Part shown: piece by piece, positions 1 to 9,133 of the stretch
How the letters are laid out: the number at the start of each line of letters is the position of its first letter
How positions within the stretch are numbered: position 1 is the stretch's first letter
The notes under the pieces: generated by a model
Told to the model about the DNA's origin: nothing
Database searches by the model: none
The model's input: the letters and a program-made list of their open reading frames with translations, nothing else
Made by a program: the position numbers and the translations under genes
Source of the DNA: Snodgrassella gandavensis
Lineage (GTDB): Bacteria > Pseudomonadota > Gammaproteobacteria > Burkholderiales > Neisseriaceae
DNA: 64,000 bases
Assembly (NCBI RefSeq): GCF_914768025.1
Contig: NZ_CAJZCE010000002.1
Span: 124,001 to 188,000 of the forward strand
Direction: 5' to 3'

Positions 1-427
1 CTTTGTGGGTGATTTTGCGCAGGCGGTTGAATACCTGTTCGCGTTTGTTGCGGGTTTTGCCGAAGCTGCTGTCAAAGTCTTTGATGGCCTGTTCGGTACT
101 TTCCATCAGTTGGGCAACTTGCTGGTTGTTGTCGCGCCGTTTCTGGATTTCGTGCAGGCGGTGGCGCATTTCTTTAACCAGTGCCTGCTGGCGTTGTTGG
201 TGTTCGAGCAGGTCGTCGATGAGATAGGGGTTGCGGATGACTGCCCAGATGTCGCCCAGTATTTCAAACAGCATGCGCGCTGAGCGGCCGGTACGTCTTT
301 GTCCGCGCAGTTGTTGCAGTAAATCCCATGAATGGTTGCCGAGTAGGCGGATGACTATTTCCCGGTCGGAATAGGAGGTGTAGTTATAAGGGATTTCGCG
401 TATACGCTGACTGGCTTGTGTGCTCAT
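1..427 (-). CDS. DUF3683 FAD-linked dehydrogenase, N-terminal part (runs off the window)
   Basis: Reading the minus strand from an ATG at 425-427 gives an open frame to the window edge that begins MSTQASQRIREIPYNYTSYSD and continues with RRTGRSARMLFEILGDIWAV and RNPYLIDDLLEH. I recognise this as the N-terminal DUF3683 region of the very long FAD/FMN-containing dehydrogenase of Neisseria and other betaproteobacteria, where a FAD-binding oxidase domain and an Fe-S domain follow. Only about 142 codons are present, so the catalytic domains cannot be checked. The substrate of the family is not well defined; a D-lactate/glycolate-oxidase-like role is usually assumed from homology. Confidence 0.8.
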   Translation of the reverse strand, partial: MSTQASQRIREIPYNYTSYSDREIVIRLLGNHSWDLLQQLRGQRRTGRSARMLFEILGDIWAVIRNPYLIDDLLEHQQRQQALVKEMRHRLHEIQKRRDNNQQVAQLMESTEQAIKDFDSSFGKTRNKREQVFNRLRKITHK

Positions 428-663
428 TGATGTGTTCCGTTCCGCTCTGCTGGCGTTAAATTGGTAGGGCTATGAGTGGGGTATTTTAACTGATTAACTT
501 TACTTTTCGCAGTTTTGTCTTGTGACAATTTAGGTGAAAACGGCAATGGTGGCAATGGAAAAATCTGCTGGTTTGATGGTAGTTTGTTTCATATACGCAG
601 TTGTCAAAGGGATAACTGTTGTGAGGCCTATAGATATGTTTTGCTGGTGAGCATGAATTAATT

Positions 664-690
664 AGCCCTTTAGTTTTTTGCTAAAGGGCT
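664..690 (-). terminator. Hairpin at the end of the lipoprotein operon
   Basis: AGCCCTTTAG (664-673) and CTAAAGGGCT (681-690) form a perfect 10-bp stem with a 7-nt loop, just beyond the stop codon of the minus-strand operon. On the minus strand it is followed by AATTAATT rather than a clean U-run, so termination may be weak. Confidence 0.5.
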
Positions 691-697
691 TGAGGGG

Positions 698-1390
698 TTA
701 GTTTGCTGGCTCTATGGTAGTGATTGGCTTTTTATATTTAGGGCTGTATGGGCCGTAAAGAATGCCATTGCGTTCCTGAGCTGATAATAAGTTGGTATCT
801 ACAACACCAGCAATTTTGTAAGCCCGGTCTGAAACTTTATCGGAAATCTGGGTAATCACCGCGTTGACCATCAGTGAGAAAAGGCCATTGTTGTTACTGT
901 TGTTGCTAGAATCTACTGTAATATTTTTCCGCCCCGTCCAGATAACTGAGCCGTCTTTGGCATCTACTAGTTTGGCATTGACTGTGACAGTGGTTACGCT
1001 GCTGATTACTTTGTATTTGGTGCCATAGTTTTCTACGTTTAAATACAAAATGGCATCAGGGTTGTATACCTGCCTAATTTTTTTGAGGTCTGCTGCCTGT
1101 ATTTCGGCACCATCATTCAGGCCGTTGTCTTTAAATGTTTCATGAACCAACGCTACTGGAAATACGTAATAACCGGATTCGGCCAGTGGCTGAGTAGTTT
1201 GTGCCATGACAGCGTAAGGTGCTTTTACGTCTACTGATGCATTGGTAGGTAGCATTACCAGAATGGAATGTGGATTGCTTTGCTGGAATTTGCTGTAATC
1301 ACGCGGTTGGACGCGGTGATGATTGCTGGCACAGGCTGACAGCAGGCTGATGATGGATAATGGTAGTAATAGCTGGCGTAAACGCATCAC
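698..1390 (-). CDS. GNA1162-family (DUF799) lipoprotein
   Basis: A 230-residue protein with a lipoprotein signal peptide ending in the lipobox LLSAC (Cys about 20). The mature part has the family landmarks PRDYSKFQQSNPHSILVM, a YYVFPVALVHETFKDNGL segment and YLNVENYGTKY, matching the meningococcal surface lipoprotein GNA1162 (DUF799). Known GNA1162 is an outer-membrane lipoprotein with a TolB-N-like fold and no settled function. It is the last gene of a three-lipoprotein operon and its ATG overlaps the stop of the upstream DUF4810 gene by 4 bp, implying coupled translation. The conserved CsgG-DUF4810-DUF799 order suggests a shared envelope complex; that is inference. Confidence 0.9.
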   Translation of the reverse strand: MMRLRQLLLPLSIISLLSACASNHHRVQPRDYSKFQQSNPHSILVMLPTNASVDVKAPYAVMAQTTQPLAESGYYVFPVALVHETFKDNGLNDGAEIQAADLKKIRQVYNPDAILYLNVENYGTKYKVISSVTTVTVNAKLVDAKDGSVIWTGRKNITVDSSNNSNNNGLFSLMVNAVITQISDKVSDRAYKIAGVVDTNLLSAQERNGILYGPYSPKYKKPITTIEPAN

Positions 1391-1743
1391 GATTTGCCTC
1401 CATCAATATTTTTTAACAGGAAATTCATATAGGTTGCTGATTCTGGAAAGGCTTCTTTCTCCATTTTAAATTGGGCTTTGGCACCGGCACGGTTACCTAC
1501 TTTGGCATACAGCATTCCCAGATGAGCATGTGCACCTGGCGCTGGCTTGCTATGGTGATTGCTGGTATCGATAAAGTATTTTTCCATGCTGGCAATCTGT
1601 TCTTCTGGTGTAGTTTTGCCATCCAGTGCCTGATATTGCAGTTTGTGGTAGTCGCCCCAGTAATACAGTGTAGGTGTCTGTTGTCTCTGGGCACATGCTG
1701 CCAGTAACACGACAGCCAAAGCTGTTGTTAGTATTTTATTCAT
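1387..1743 (-). CDS. DUF4810 lipoprotein
   Basis: A 118-residue lipoprotein with the signal peptide MNKILTTALAVVLLAAC (Cys17). The mature protein contains LYYWGDYHKLQYQ followed by a helical, TPR-like part (AHLGMLYAKVGNRAGAKAQFKMEKEAFPES), the pattern of DUF4810. It sits between the CsgG-like and GNA1162-like genes, overlapping the latter by 4 bp and lying about 36 bp after the former. The function is unknown; the TPR-like helices suggest a protein-binding adaptor between its two neighbours. Confidence 0.88.
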   Translation of the reverse strand: MNKILTTALAVVLLAACAQRQQTPTLYYWGDYHKLQYQALDGKTTPEEQIASMEKYFIDTSNHHSKPAPGAHAHLGMLYAKVGNRAGAKAQFKMEKEAFPESATYMNFLLKNIDGGKS

Positions 1744-1779
1744 ATTGAGTTTGATGTGTGTTGATAAAATTTTATTGCT

Positions 1780-2442
1780 TTAGGGTTGTGGATTCCAATT
1801 TCCTTGTTCGATACCCTTGACCAGATTGTTGACGGCTTCACGGATGGCTAAATCGAGTACTTTGCCATTGAGGGTACCATCGTAGCTGGCGTGGCCACCT
1901 GTACCAAGTATTTCGCGTGTGGACAGCTTAAATTCGCCGGCACCCTGACTTGAGTAAACGATTTCAGATGTTTGTACATCAACAATATTCAGAGTGACTT
2001 TGGCGTAGGCTACTTGAGTTTTGCCTTGACCAAGTATGCCAAATAATTGTTCATCACCTACATTTTTACGTCCAAATTCGGAAATGTCGCCAGTTACAAC
2101 GTAGCGTGCACCTTTAAGCTTTTGTGACATGCCTTTGATAGAGGCTTCGGTGCGGATTTCGTCCATATTGGTGCGATCCAGAACAACAAAGCGTCCTGTT
2201 TGCTGCAAATCGGTCATCAAAAGAGTTTTGGCCTGACTGGTAAGCTGGTTGTTGCTATTACTGAAAATACCACCTCCCAGATTACCACGGCTATCAAACT
2301 TGCCTACAGCCAGTGGTGCTTTTACGCCATTGTAGGCCTGCTGATAGGTTTCTACTTTGGGAACGTTCAGAACCTGAGAGCTTTCGGTTGCGCATGCAGA
2401 TAATAGAACTGCACTTAATATGGTTAAATAAAGTTTATTCAT
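1780..2442 (-). CDS. CsgG/HfaB-family lipoprotein
   Basis: A 220-residue lipoprotein with the signal MNKLYLTILSAVLLSAC (Cys17). The body has the CsgG-family core: GKFDSRGNL, a SQAKTLLMTDLQQTGRFVVLDRTNMDEI segment and ARYVVTGDISEFGR, then VTLNIVDVQTSEIVYSSQGAGE. True CsgG forms the curli secretion pore, but no curli subunit or CsgE/F gene is nearby, and family members also include LpoB/FlgO-like accessory proteins. It is the first gene of the operon; a near-consensus promoter lies 29 bp upstream of its ATG. A pore role should not be assumed. Confidence 0.85.
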   Translation of the reverse strand: MNKLYLTILSAVLLSACATESSQVLNVPKVETYQQAYNGVKAPLAVGKFDSRGNLGGGIFSNSNNQLTSQAKTLLMTDLQQTGRFVVLDRTNMDEIRTEASIKGMSQKLKGARYVVTGDISEFGRKNVGDEQLFGILGQGKTQVAYAKVTLNIVDVQTSEIVYSSQGAGEFKLSTREILGTGGHASYDGTLNGKVLDLAIREAVNNLVKGIEQGNWNPQP

Positions 2443-2470
2443 GATTGTTTAGGTTAATTATGTTGAGCGC

Positions 2471-2499
2471 AGTATATTGAGACTGTTGTTTTATGTCAA
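2471..2499 (-). promoter_or_regulatory. Sigma-70 promoter of the CsgG-DUF4810-GNA1162 operon
   Basis: On the minus strand, TTGACA (2494-2499) is followed after exactly 17 bp by TATACT (2471-2476). The predicted transcript would start near 2464, giving a leader of about 20 nt before the ATG at 2442. Confidence 0.75.
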
Positions 2500-2563
2500 A
2501 AATATATTAGCTAAAAGTGTAAAAATTTTAATTATGCAGGCTTTATGTAGGAGCTGGCTGTTG

Positions 2564-3310
2564 TCAGAATTGCTCCTGTACGCTTAGATAACGCCATTGC
2601 CCCGGTGGTAGAGCGCCCAGTTTGATTTTGCCCATACGTACCCGTTTCAGGCCGGTAACGCGCAGACCTACCAGTTCACACATGCGCCGGATTTGGCGTT
2701 TTTTACCCTGTTTGAGTATGAAGCGCAGTTGATCCTGATTTTGCCAGCTGACTTTGGCCGGCCGCAGTTTTTCGCCATCCAGACTTAAGCCATGGTTGAG
2801 CAGTGCCAGACCATTGTCACTAAGCTTGCCGCTGACGCGTACTAGATATTCTTTTTCAATGCCGCTGTTTTCACCGATAAGCTGTTTGGCGATACGCCCG
2901 TCCTGTGTAAGCACCAGTAAGCCTACTGAATCTATGTCCAGCCGGCCAGCCGGTGCCAGATGGCGGGTATGGGCTGTCTGAAACTGGATACGGCTTTTGT
3001 CTTCCTGCCAGTGATTGGCTTCGGTAATCAGTTCGACGGCGGCACGGTAGCCTTTTTCTGGCTGCGCGCTGACATAGCCAACTGGCTTGTTTAACAGAAT
3101 GGTAACGCGTTCGGCCTGCTGGCGATGTGCCTGCCGGTCGAGGTCGATGCGGTCGGAGTCGACAACTTTCTGTCCCAGTACCGCGGTAACGCCATTCACT
3201 TTTACCCAGCCCTGCTCGATGTAGCCATCGGCTTCGCGGCGCGAGCATAAGCCCAGTTGTGCCATACGCTTGGACAGGCGTTGTGGTTCATTTTGGTCTG
3301 TTGTTGTCAT
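2564..3310 (-). CDS. rluF: RluF/RsuA-type 23S rRNA pseudouridine synthase
   Basis: A 248-residue protein. Residues about 10-60 form an S4 RNA-binding domain ([30 protein letters not shown]), followed by the pseudouridine synthase domain with [13 protein letters not shown] and the catalytic motif [17 protein letters not shown], where the Asp of RLD is the nucleophile. The C-terminal [17 protein letters not shown] is the RsuA-family signature. RluF modifies U2604 of 23S rRNA; the Neisserial-type sequence fits RluF best, but RluB or RluE specificity cannot be excluded. Its ATG overlaps the stop of the upstream rRNA methyltransferase by 4 bp, so the two rRNA modification genes are co-transcribed. 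Confidence 0.85.
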   Translation of the reverse strand: MTTTDQNEPQRLSKRMAQLGLCSRREADGYIEQGWVKVNGVTAVLGQKVVDSDRIDLDRQAHRQQAERVTILLNKPVGYVSAQPEKGYRAAVELITEANHWQEDKSRIQFQTAHTRHLAPAGRLDIDSVGLLVLTQDGRIAKQLIGENSGIEKEYLVRVSGKLSDNGLALLNHGLSLDGEKLRPAKVSWQNQDQLRFILKQGKKRQIRRMCELVGLRVTGLKRVRMGKIKLGALPPGQWRYLSVQEQF

Positions 3311-4464
3311 GCTTTATGCTCTTTCTGTCGATTTGAACCGGCTACCATGTCCAGCAGAAACAGGCGGCAATCCAGATTACCATTGAAGAGGGGAATTTTG
3401 CGCTTGGGTGACAGGCGCATCAGTTTGGGCATATCGCGGTCGGCACTGAACATGCCAATCAGCCAGCCGGCAAAATGTTGTTTCAGCCAACTGCCAAGCT
3501 GCGGATATAAAGCGTGTAATAGCTGGATTTCTGAAAGGCGTACGCCATAAGGTGGATTGCTTATCATGATGCCATTGGCACCATTCGGGCGAGTATCCAG
3601 TGCATCAGTTACTTGCCATTGAATATGCTGGTCTACTTCGGCGTAGCGGGCATTGTTTTGTGCCAGTTTGATGAGTTTGCCATCAATGTCTGCGCCGAAA
3701 ATCGGAGCCTGAGGCTGGCTTTTGGTGGCTAAAGCGGCACGGCGCAGTTGCTGCCATAAGGCATCATTGTAATTGCGCAGGTTTTCAAAGCCAAAAGCAC
3801 GCTCCAGGCCGGGTGCTGTATTGGTGGCAATCAGTGCTGCTTCGATGGCGAGGGTGCCACTACCGCAGAATGGATCCATAAATGGCTGGCTGCCATTATA
3901 GCCAGCCAGTAATAACAGGCCGGCCGCCAGATTTTCGCGTAATGGTGCTTCGCCGGTATCGCTGCGATAGCCACGTTTGAATAAGGCTTCGCCACTACTA
4001 TCCAGATAGATGGATAGTTCGTTTTTTTCGATGAAAACGTGAATGCGTACATCCGGGCGAAATTTCTCTACGCTGGGGCGGCTGCCGGTTTTGTCGCGAA
4101 ATACATCGCAAAGTGCATCTTTTACTTTGAGTGCGGCAAAGTTCAGGCTGTTAATTTGTGCCTGTTTGCCTTCTATGTGAATTTTGAAGTTTTTGTTGAC
4201 GTCAAACCATTCTGGCCAGTTAATTTTTCTGGCCTGCTGATAAATGTCGTTTTCGTTGCGAAAGTGGCCGTTACTCAGGCGAATGAGCACACGGCTGGCT
4301 ACGCGGCTGTACAGATTAATCCGGTAAACGCTGGCTAAATCACCATCAACAGCAACGCCACCATCGCGATTGTGAATCTGTTCGCAGCCCAGTGTAACCA
4401 GCTCCTGATTTAATATGGTTTCAAGCCCACGCGGACAGCTTACGAAAAGAGGATATGAATTCAT
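3307..4464 (-). CDS. rlmL: THUMP-domain class I rRNA methyltransferase (RlmL N-terminal type)
   Basis: A 385-residue protein that corresponds to the m2G2445-forming N-terminal half of E. coli RlmL. The THUMP RNA-binding domain covers about residues 40-155 ([25 protein letters not shown]), and the methyltransferase has the SAM motif [19 protein letters not shown] and the catalytic motif [11 protein letters not shown]. coli RlmL carries a second methyltransferase (RlmK) that is absent here, as is usual in the Neisseriaceae. It is the first gene of a pair with the pseudouridine synthase. Confidence 0.88.
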   Translation of the reverse strand: MNSYPLFVSCPRGLETILNQELVTLGCEQIHNRDGGVAVDGDLASVYRINLYSRVASRVLIRLSNGHFRNENDIYQQARKINWPEWFDVNKNFKIHIEGKQAQINSLNFAALKVKDALCDVFRDKTGSRPSVEKFRPDVRIHVFIEKNELSIYLDSSGEALFKRGYRSDTGEAPLRENLAAGLLLLAGYNGSQPFMDPFCGSGTLAIEAALIATNTAPGLERAFGFENLRNYNDALWQQLRRAALATKSQPQAPIFGADIDGKLIKLAQNNARYAEVDQHIQWQVTDALDTRPNGANGIMISNPPYGVRLSEIQLLHALYPQLGSWLKQHFAGWLIGMFSADRDMPKLMRLSPKRKIPLFNGNLDCRLFLLDMVAGSNRQKEHKA

Positions 4465-4667
4465 GCAATACTTTAATTAAGAGGGAAAGGACATGCTAAA
4501 CTTGTTTATGCATGTTTGAATAGTGTGATTGTAATATTGAAGTTTGGATGTTGACTATTGTTTGTGCTTTCCGGTGCGCAAATTTGGGTGATTAAGTGTG
4601 AAGCTGCACTTTTGGAAAAAGCAAGTTTTATGTCTGCATATTGCTAATAATTATCACGGAGAATGCT

Positions 4668-4952
4668 ATGTTTATTTTTAAGTTAACCTATCTGCAATCG
4701 ATAGAAGAGGTGGAGAAATATTTACCTGCTCATCTGGCCTATTTGCAGGAATACTATGATACTGGCCATTTTATTGCTTCTGGCCGGCAAGTACCACGTG
4801 TTGGTGGGGTAATTCTGTGTCGCGCCAGTAGTAAAGATGCTGCTGAGGCTATATTGCAGGAGGATCCGTTTTATATCCATCAGGTTGCTGAATATGAAGT
4901 AATTGAGTTTGTACCAAGTAAATATGTGAATGGTTTTGAAGTATTTATCTGA
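4668..4952 (+). CDS. YciI-like protein
   Basis: A 94-residue protein, MFIFKLTYLQSIEEVEKYLPAHL..., with the YciI fold pattern: an N-terminal beta strand, the conserved PAHLAYLQEYYDTGHFIASG segment containing the family His-Asp pair, and EDPFYIHQVAEYEVIEF. I chose ATG 4668 because GGAG lies 8 bp upstream; the upstream in-frame TTG at 4641 has no such site. YciI proteins are small dimeric ferredoxin-like enzymes or subunits of unsettled function. The gene stands alone in an AT-rich patch. Confidence 0.85.
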   Translation: MFIFKLTYLQSIEEVEKYLPAHLAYLQEYYDTGHFIASGRQVPRVGGVILCRASSKDAAEAILQEDPFYIHQVAEYEVIEFVPSKYVNGFEVFI

Positions 4953-5072
4953 TTTTATTGCTGGGTTAGCAGATTAGTTTACTGAAACTGGTTTCGGTTT
5001 TTGCTGGCAATTTTATTTGGTGTTTGGGATACCTTTTTCTAATGAATTTTATTTTTAGGATATACAAACTTT

Positions 5073-5909
5073 ATGAATCAACCTAAGAAACTAGCTGTTC
5101 TCATCAATGCTGATAATGTGTGTGCAAATACTATAGAATCTATACTAAATAAAATTGCAACCTTTGGGCGAATTAATATCAAACGTGTTTATGGTGACTG
5201 GGGTTCTTCTTGCTTAACAACATGGCGTCAAAAAATATTACCAAATGCATTGACACCTATACAGCAACTTGCTTATATCAAAGGAAAAAATGTAACTGAT
5301 GTTGCTATAATTATTGACGCAATGGATTTATTACATAGTAAAGTATTTGACGGGTTTTGTATCGTCTCTAGTGATAGTGATTTTACTAGTCTTGCTACAC
5401 GTATTCGTGCAGGTGGCTTATTAGTATATGGATTCGGCGATACTAAAACTCCAGAAATTTACCGTAATATTTGTGATCAATTTATTTGTATGGATGAATT
5501 AAACTCATCAACAAATAAAAATTCAGTATCTATAACTGCTGAGCAATCTAAAAAAACTGAGCAAAAACAAGTTGTCCAGTCAAAAGCAAAAAATAACACA
5601 GGGCTGAAAAGACAACTAATCACTCTAATCGCCTCGATTATTGAAGCGCAAAAAAATAAAGAAGGTTGGTGTAATCTAGGATGTGTTAAACAACGTATCA
5701 TTGTAGAAAAACCAGATTTTAATTTTAAGAGTTATGGCTACAGTAAATTTTCTAGTTTAATTGCCAGTATTTATCTATTTGAACTAAAAAAAGGGAGTTC
5801 TTGCCTTGTCAGAATACGCCCAGAATTATCGAATAGTAAATTAATTCTATCAAATATGCCTTGTGCTAAGACAAAAAACAAAGAAAAAGAAAAAACAAAC
5901 ACGCTTTAA
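5073..5909 (+). CDS. NYN-domain nuclease-like protein with C-terminal OST-HTH/LOTUS domain
   Basis: A 278-residue protein. Residues about 6-150 form a NYN (PIN-like) domain of the LabA/DUF88 group: LINADNVCANTIESILNKI, KRVYGDWGSS, DVAIIIDAMDLLH and FCIVSSDSDFTSLATRIRAGG supply the acidic residues typical of the metal-dependent RNase active site. A low-complexity charged linker (about 150-182) leads to an OST-HTH/LOTUS-like domain (about 183-250, GWCNLGCVKQRI...FNFKSYGYSKFSSLI), a fold that binds RNA. Together they suggest an RNA-degrading or RNA-regulating protein. The C terminus is very Lys-rich. Codon use is more AT-rich than the backbone genes nearby, which fits acquisition by transfer. 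Confidence 0.82.
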   Translation: MNQPKKLAVLINADNVCANTIESILNKIATFGRINIKRVYGDWGSSCLTTWRQKILPNALTPIQQLAYIKGKNVTDVAIIIDAMDLLHSKVFDGFCIVSSDSDFTSLATRIRAGGLLVYGFGDTKTPEIYRNICDQFICMDELNSSTNKNSVSITAEQSKKTEQKQVVQSKAKNNTGLKRQLITLIASIIEAQKNKEGWCNLGCVKQRIIVEKPDFNFKSYGYSKFSSLIASIYLFELKKGSSCLVRIRPELSNSKLILSNMPCAKTKNKEKEKTNTL

Positions 5910-6095
5910 ATTATCATTAGTAAACAAGCTTGGAGAAAATTTATAAACAATAATTTACATAGCAATAATTATACATTGATTAAATAGATAAAATTACAAG
6001 GGTATGATGTAAAACGAACGAATCAGAATAACCAGATATAAAATGGTTTGCTAGATTTATTGTAATTATAAGAAATAAAGAGGGAATGCATAACA

Positions 6096-7154
6096 ATGCC
6101 AGTTGCAGATATAATCGAAATCCAGAAATACTACCAAGCTTTACTCGCAAAAGACCCAAGCTATGTTGGTATCTTTTACGTTGGTGTTAAGACTACCTCA
6201 ATATTTTGTGTAGCTACATGCAGAGCAAAAAAGCCAAAATTTGAAAATACAGAATTTTTTCGCACGGTAAAAGATGCTCTTAATGCAGGCTACAGACCCT
6301 GTAAAATCTGCCGGCCGACAGAGAATGCTAATGAAGCACCCAAACAGGTGATTGATGCGATAAAAATCAGTACTGAAAATCCAAAGATAAGAATATCTGA
6401 TGCGCTGTTAAGAGAGCATCAAATCAGCCCAGAAATTGTTCGCCGCTGGTTTAAAAAAAATTATGGTATTACCTTTCAGGCTTATCAAAGAATGTACCGA
6501 ATTAATCAGGCTTATCAGGAATTGAAAGGGGGTAAAAAGATAATGGACACAGCTTTTGATAATGGATATGAATCATTGAGTGGTTTTGGTTATACCTACA
6601 AAAAGATTGTCAAAAAAGCACCTTCTAACTATTCAAATGACAATCTTATCCTTATCAATCGTTTAACCACGCCCATTGGCCCTATGTTCATTTGTGCTAC
6701 ACAACAGGGTATTTGTCTGTTGGAGTTCGTTGACCGACGTATGCTTGAAACAGAGTTCAAGCAGCTACAAAATTTACTTAAGGGGACAATTATCTTTGGT
6801 GAAAATAATCACATTCTACAGGCCAGAGTTGAAATAGATGAATACTTTCAGGGTAAAAGGACAAACTTTACTGTTCAATTGCATACACCCGGAACGCATT
6901 TTCAGCAAGCTGTCTGGGATTGTTTGAGAACAATACCTTATGGCGAACTCTCTACTTACAAGCAACAGGCAGAAAAGCTAAATAATCCTAAAGCAGTCAG
7001 GGCTGTTGCTAGCGCCAACGGCTTTAATCGTGTCGCCATCATTATTCCCTGCCACAGAGTAATCGGTTCTAACGGCCAATTAACTGGCTATGGTGGTGGA
7101 TTGGAACGCAAACAATGGCTTATTAATCATGAAAAAAATAATCATCAATCATAG
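6096..7154 (+). CDS. ada: Bifunctional Ada: DNA methylphosphotriester/O6-methylguanine repair protein and transcription activator
   Basis: A 352-residue full-length Ada. The N-terminal zinc domain keeps all four cysteines at the E. coli positions (Cys38, Cys42, Cys69, Cys72), with Cys38 the methyl acceptor that turns on the activator function. Next comes an AraC-type helix-turn-helix region (about 85-180: IRISDALLREHQISPEIVRRWFKKNYG, MDTAFDNGYESLSGFGYTYKK), then the O6-alkylguanine-DNA alkyltransferase domain ending in IIPCHRVIGSNG with acceptor Cys319. It repairs alkylated DNA by suicide methyl transfer and should activate its own gene after methylation. No alkB or alkA partner is adjacent. 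Confidence 0.95.
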   Translation: MPVADIIEIQKYYQALLAKDPSYVGIFYVGVKTTSIFCVATCRAKKPKFENTEFFRTVKDALNAGYRPCKICRPTENANEAPKQVIDAIKISTENPKIRISDALLREHQISPEIVRRWFKKNYGITFQAYQRMYRINQAYQELKGGKKIMDTAFDNGYESLSGFGYTYKKIVKKAPSNYSNDNLILINRLTTPIGPMFICATQQGICLLEFVDRRMLETEFKQLQNLLKGTIIFGENNHILQARVEIDEYFQGKRTNFTVQLHTPGTHFQQAVWDCLRTIPYGELSTYKQQAEKLNNPKAVRAVASANGFNRVAIIIPCHRVIGSNGQLTGYGGGLERKQWLINHEKNNHQS

Positions 7155-7639
7155 ATTTTCTGGTACAAACGGGTAGTTTGCTTGGATTTTGTCACCGCGT
7201 AAGTACACAGTGTTGTTTGTATTTAACCATATTACATAGTATTGGCTTAGCTTAACGTGGTTTTAATGGGTTGGTTTCAGTGGTTAAGCTGAAACAGGGC
7301 AAACTTGTGCCCGATAGACAATAAAAACTTACCAGCGGTGAAGCCTTAATTTAATTGATTTAGCAATAGCCATTGCTGGTTGGAATTTTTTCTAAATGGA
7401 ATATTCAGCGCAGTATAACTGTCTTTATTTGTTTCATTATTATTTGTTCTTAAATGATGAAACTGGTAAAGTTACTCCGCTTTTTGTCTGTAATTATAAT
7501 GTGTTTGAAAAGACTTTAGCTTTGGCAATTGCGTTGATTAATTCTAATATTAATTGAATTAATTATCATGGGTAACTATATATTGATATGGTTTTTAACT
7601 TAATCCATACATAATTTATTTGTAATAAAAGGATAATAG
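7155..7639 (+). other. Intergenic region between ada and the Sel1-repeat gene
   Basis: No gene is supported. Two small hairpins stand close together, GTTTCAG/CTGAAAC (7274-7295) and GGGC/GCCC (about 7297-7310), but neither has a U-run, so I do not call a terminator. The second half is very AT-rich and would hold the promoter of the downstream gene. Confidence 0.4.
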
Positions 7640-8896
7640 ATGAAAGAAAAATCAATTTCACACGTGTCGGCCTTATTAAAACAAATTAGTTCTGAAACCA
7701 AGGCAGAAGATATTTTAGAAGAAAAAGAAAATAATTTTAATGAGTTAGAGTATGTTGTAATGCAAGCACAACAAGGTGATGCAGATTCTCAATTTGAGTT
7801 AGGTGTGTTGTATTATGAAGGTGAAGAAGTTTCTCAGGATTATGCAGAAGCAGCCAAATATTTTCATCTGTCAGCCAAGCAGGGAAATGCAAATGCCCAA
7901 TTTGCTCTGGGGTGTATGTATGAGGATGGCGAGGGATTAGAACAGGATTATGCTAAAGCAATACATTATTATCGTCTTGCAGCTGAGCAGGGCAATGCAA
8001 ATGCTCAATTTAATCTGGCGTCAATTTACTATAATGGTACAGGCACAGCACAGGACTTTGTGCAGGCATTAAAATATTACCAGCTTGCGGCTGATCAGGG
8101 TAATGCTCTTGCCCAATATAATCTCGGTATTTTTTATGAAAAAGGTCGGATTACGCAGCAAGATTATGCTAAAGCTGTGAAATATTATCAATTGGCAGCT
8201 AAACAGGGCTATTCTTATGCTACCTATAACTTAGGACTGATGTTATATAACGGTAAGGGTATTAAGCAGGATTATCAAAAAGCAGCCAAATGTTTTTATC
8301 TGGCTGCTAAAGATGGATTAGCCGCAGCGCAATATAATCTTGGATTGATGTACTATAAAGGGATAGAGATGAAACAAGATTATGAAAAAGCAGCTGAGTA
8401 TTATCAATTAGCTGCTGATCAGGGAGAAGCTATTGCTCAGGCTGATTTGGGTTATTTGTATGATAATGGTATAGGTTTAAAGCAGGATTATATAAAAGCA
8501 TTTGAGTATTATCAGCTTGCAGCAGATCAGGGGCAGGTTATTGCTCAATATAATTTAGCTAATATGTATCAAATTGGTAGAGTTGTAAAACAGGACGATG
8601 CAAAAGCATTGAAATATTACCAACTGGCAGCCGAGAAGGGACATGTGGATGCGCAACTGGATTTAGGAAAAAAATATTTCTCTGGTAATGGCGTCAAACA
8701 GAATTATTTGAAAGCAATTGAATATTTTCAACAGGCTGCAACGCAGGATGATGCTGAAGCCCAGTTTATTTTAGGAGTGATGCATTTGAATGGTAAAGGA
8801 GTAAAGCCAAATAAGCGTATGGCTATGGAACTGCTTAGAAAAAGCTGTGAAAATGGTAAACAGGAAGCCTGCGAGCTATATAGGCAATTGAAATAA
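7640..8896 (+). CDS. Cytosolic Sel1-like repeat (SLR) protein
   Basis: A 418-residue protein with no signal peptide. After about 40 charged residues it consists of ten consecutive 36-residue Sel1-like repeats following the pattern GNAxAQxxLGxxYxxGxGxxQDYxKAxxYYxLAAxQ, and ends in a short incomplete repeat with CENGKQEACELYRQLK. SLR proteins are TPR-related superhelical scaffolds that mediate protein-protein contacts; many bacterial ones are secreted or periplasmic, but this one shows no export signal. The partner is unknown. It is a single gene with an AT-rich upstream region; GGATAATAG is a weak ribosome-binding site. Confidence 0.88.
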   Translation: MKEKSISHVSALLKQISSETKAEDILEEKENNFNELEYVVMQAQQGDADSQFELGVLYYEGEEVSQDYAEAAKYFHLSAKQGNANAQFALGCMYEDGEGLEQDYAKAIHYYRLAAEQGNANAQFNLASIYYNGTGTAQDFVQALKYYQLAADQGNALAQYNLGIFYEKGRITQQDYAKAVKYYQLAAKQGYSYATYNLGLMLYNGKGIKQDYQKAAKCFYLAAKDGLAAAQYNLGLMYYKGIEMKQDYEKAAEYYQLAADQGEAIAQADLGYLYDNGIGLKQDYIKAFEYYQLAADQGQVIAQYNLANMYQIGRVVKQDDAKALKYYQLAAEKGHVDAQLDLGKKYFSGNGVKQNYLKAIEYFQQAATQDDAEAQFILGVMHLNGKGVKPNKRMAMELLRKSCENGKQEACELYRQLK

Positions 8897-9133
8897 AAAT
8901 AGTTTTTTATCAGATATTTGTCTTTATTATATATTATAAGTCACCTGATAAAAATAATGCTGAAATTATCCAGAATTGGTATGGAATAAATCATGAGTTT
9001 TGTATAGTTGAAATGAATCTGGTTTTGCAAAATTTGTTGCTTGTTTTATGGCTATCGTCACCAATATTAGCTTTTTATCTATAGTAGTCAGATATCTTTG
9101 CTAACAATTTAGTTATTTCAAGATTAGTCCGTT

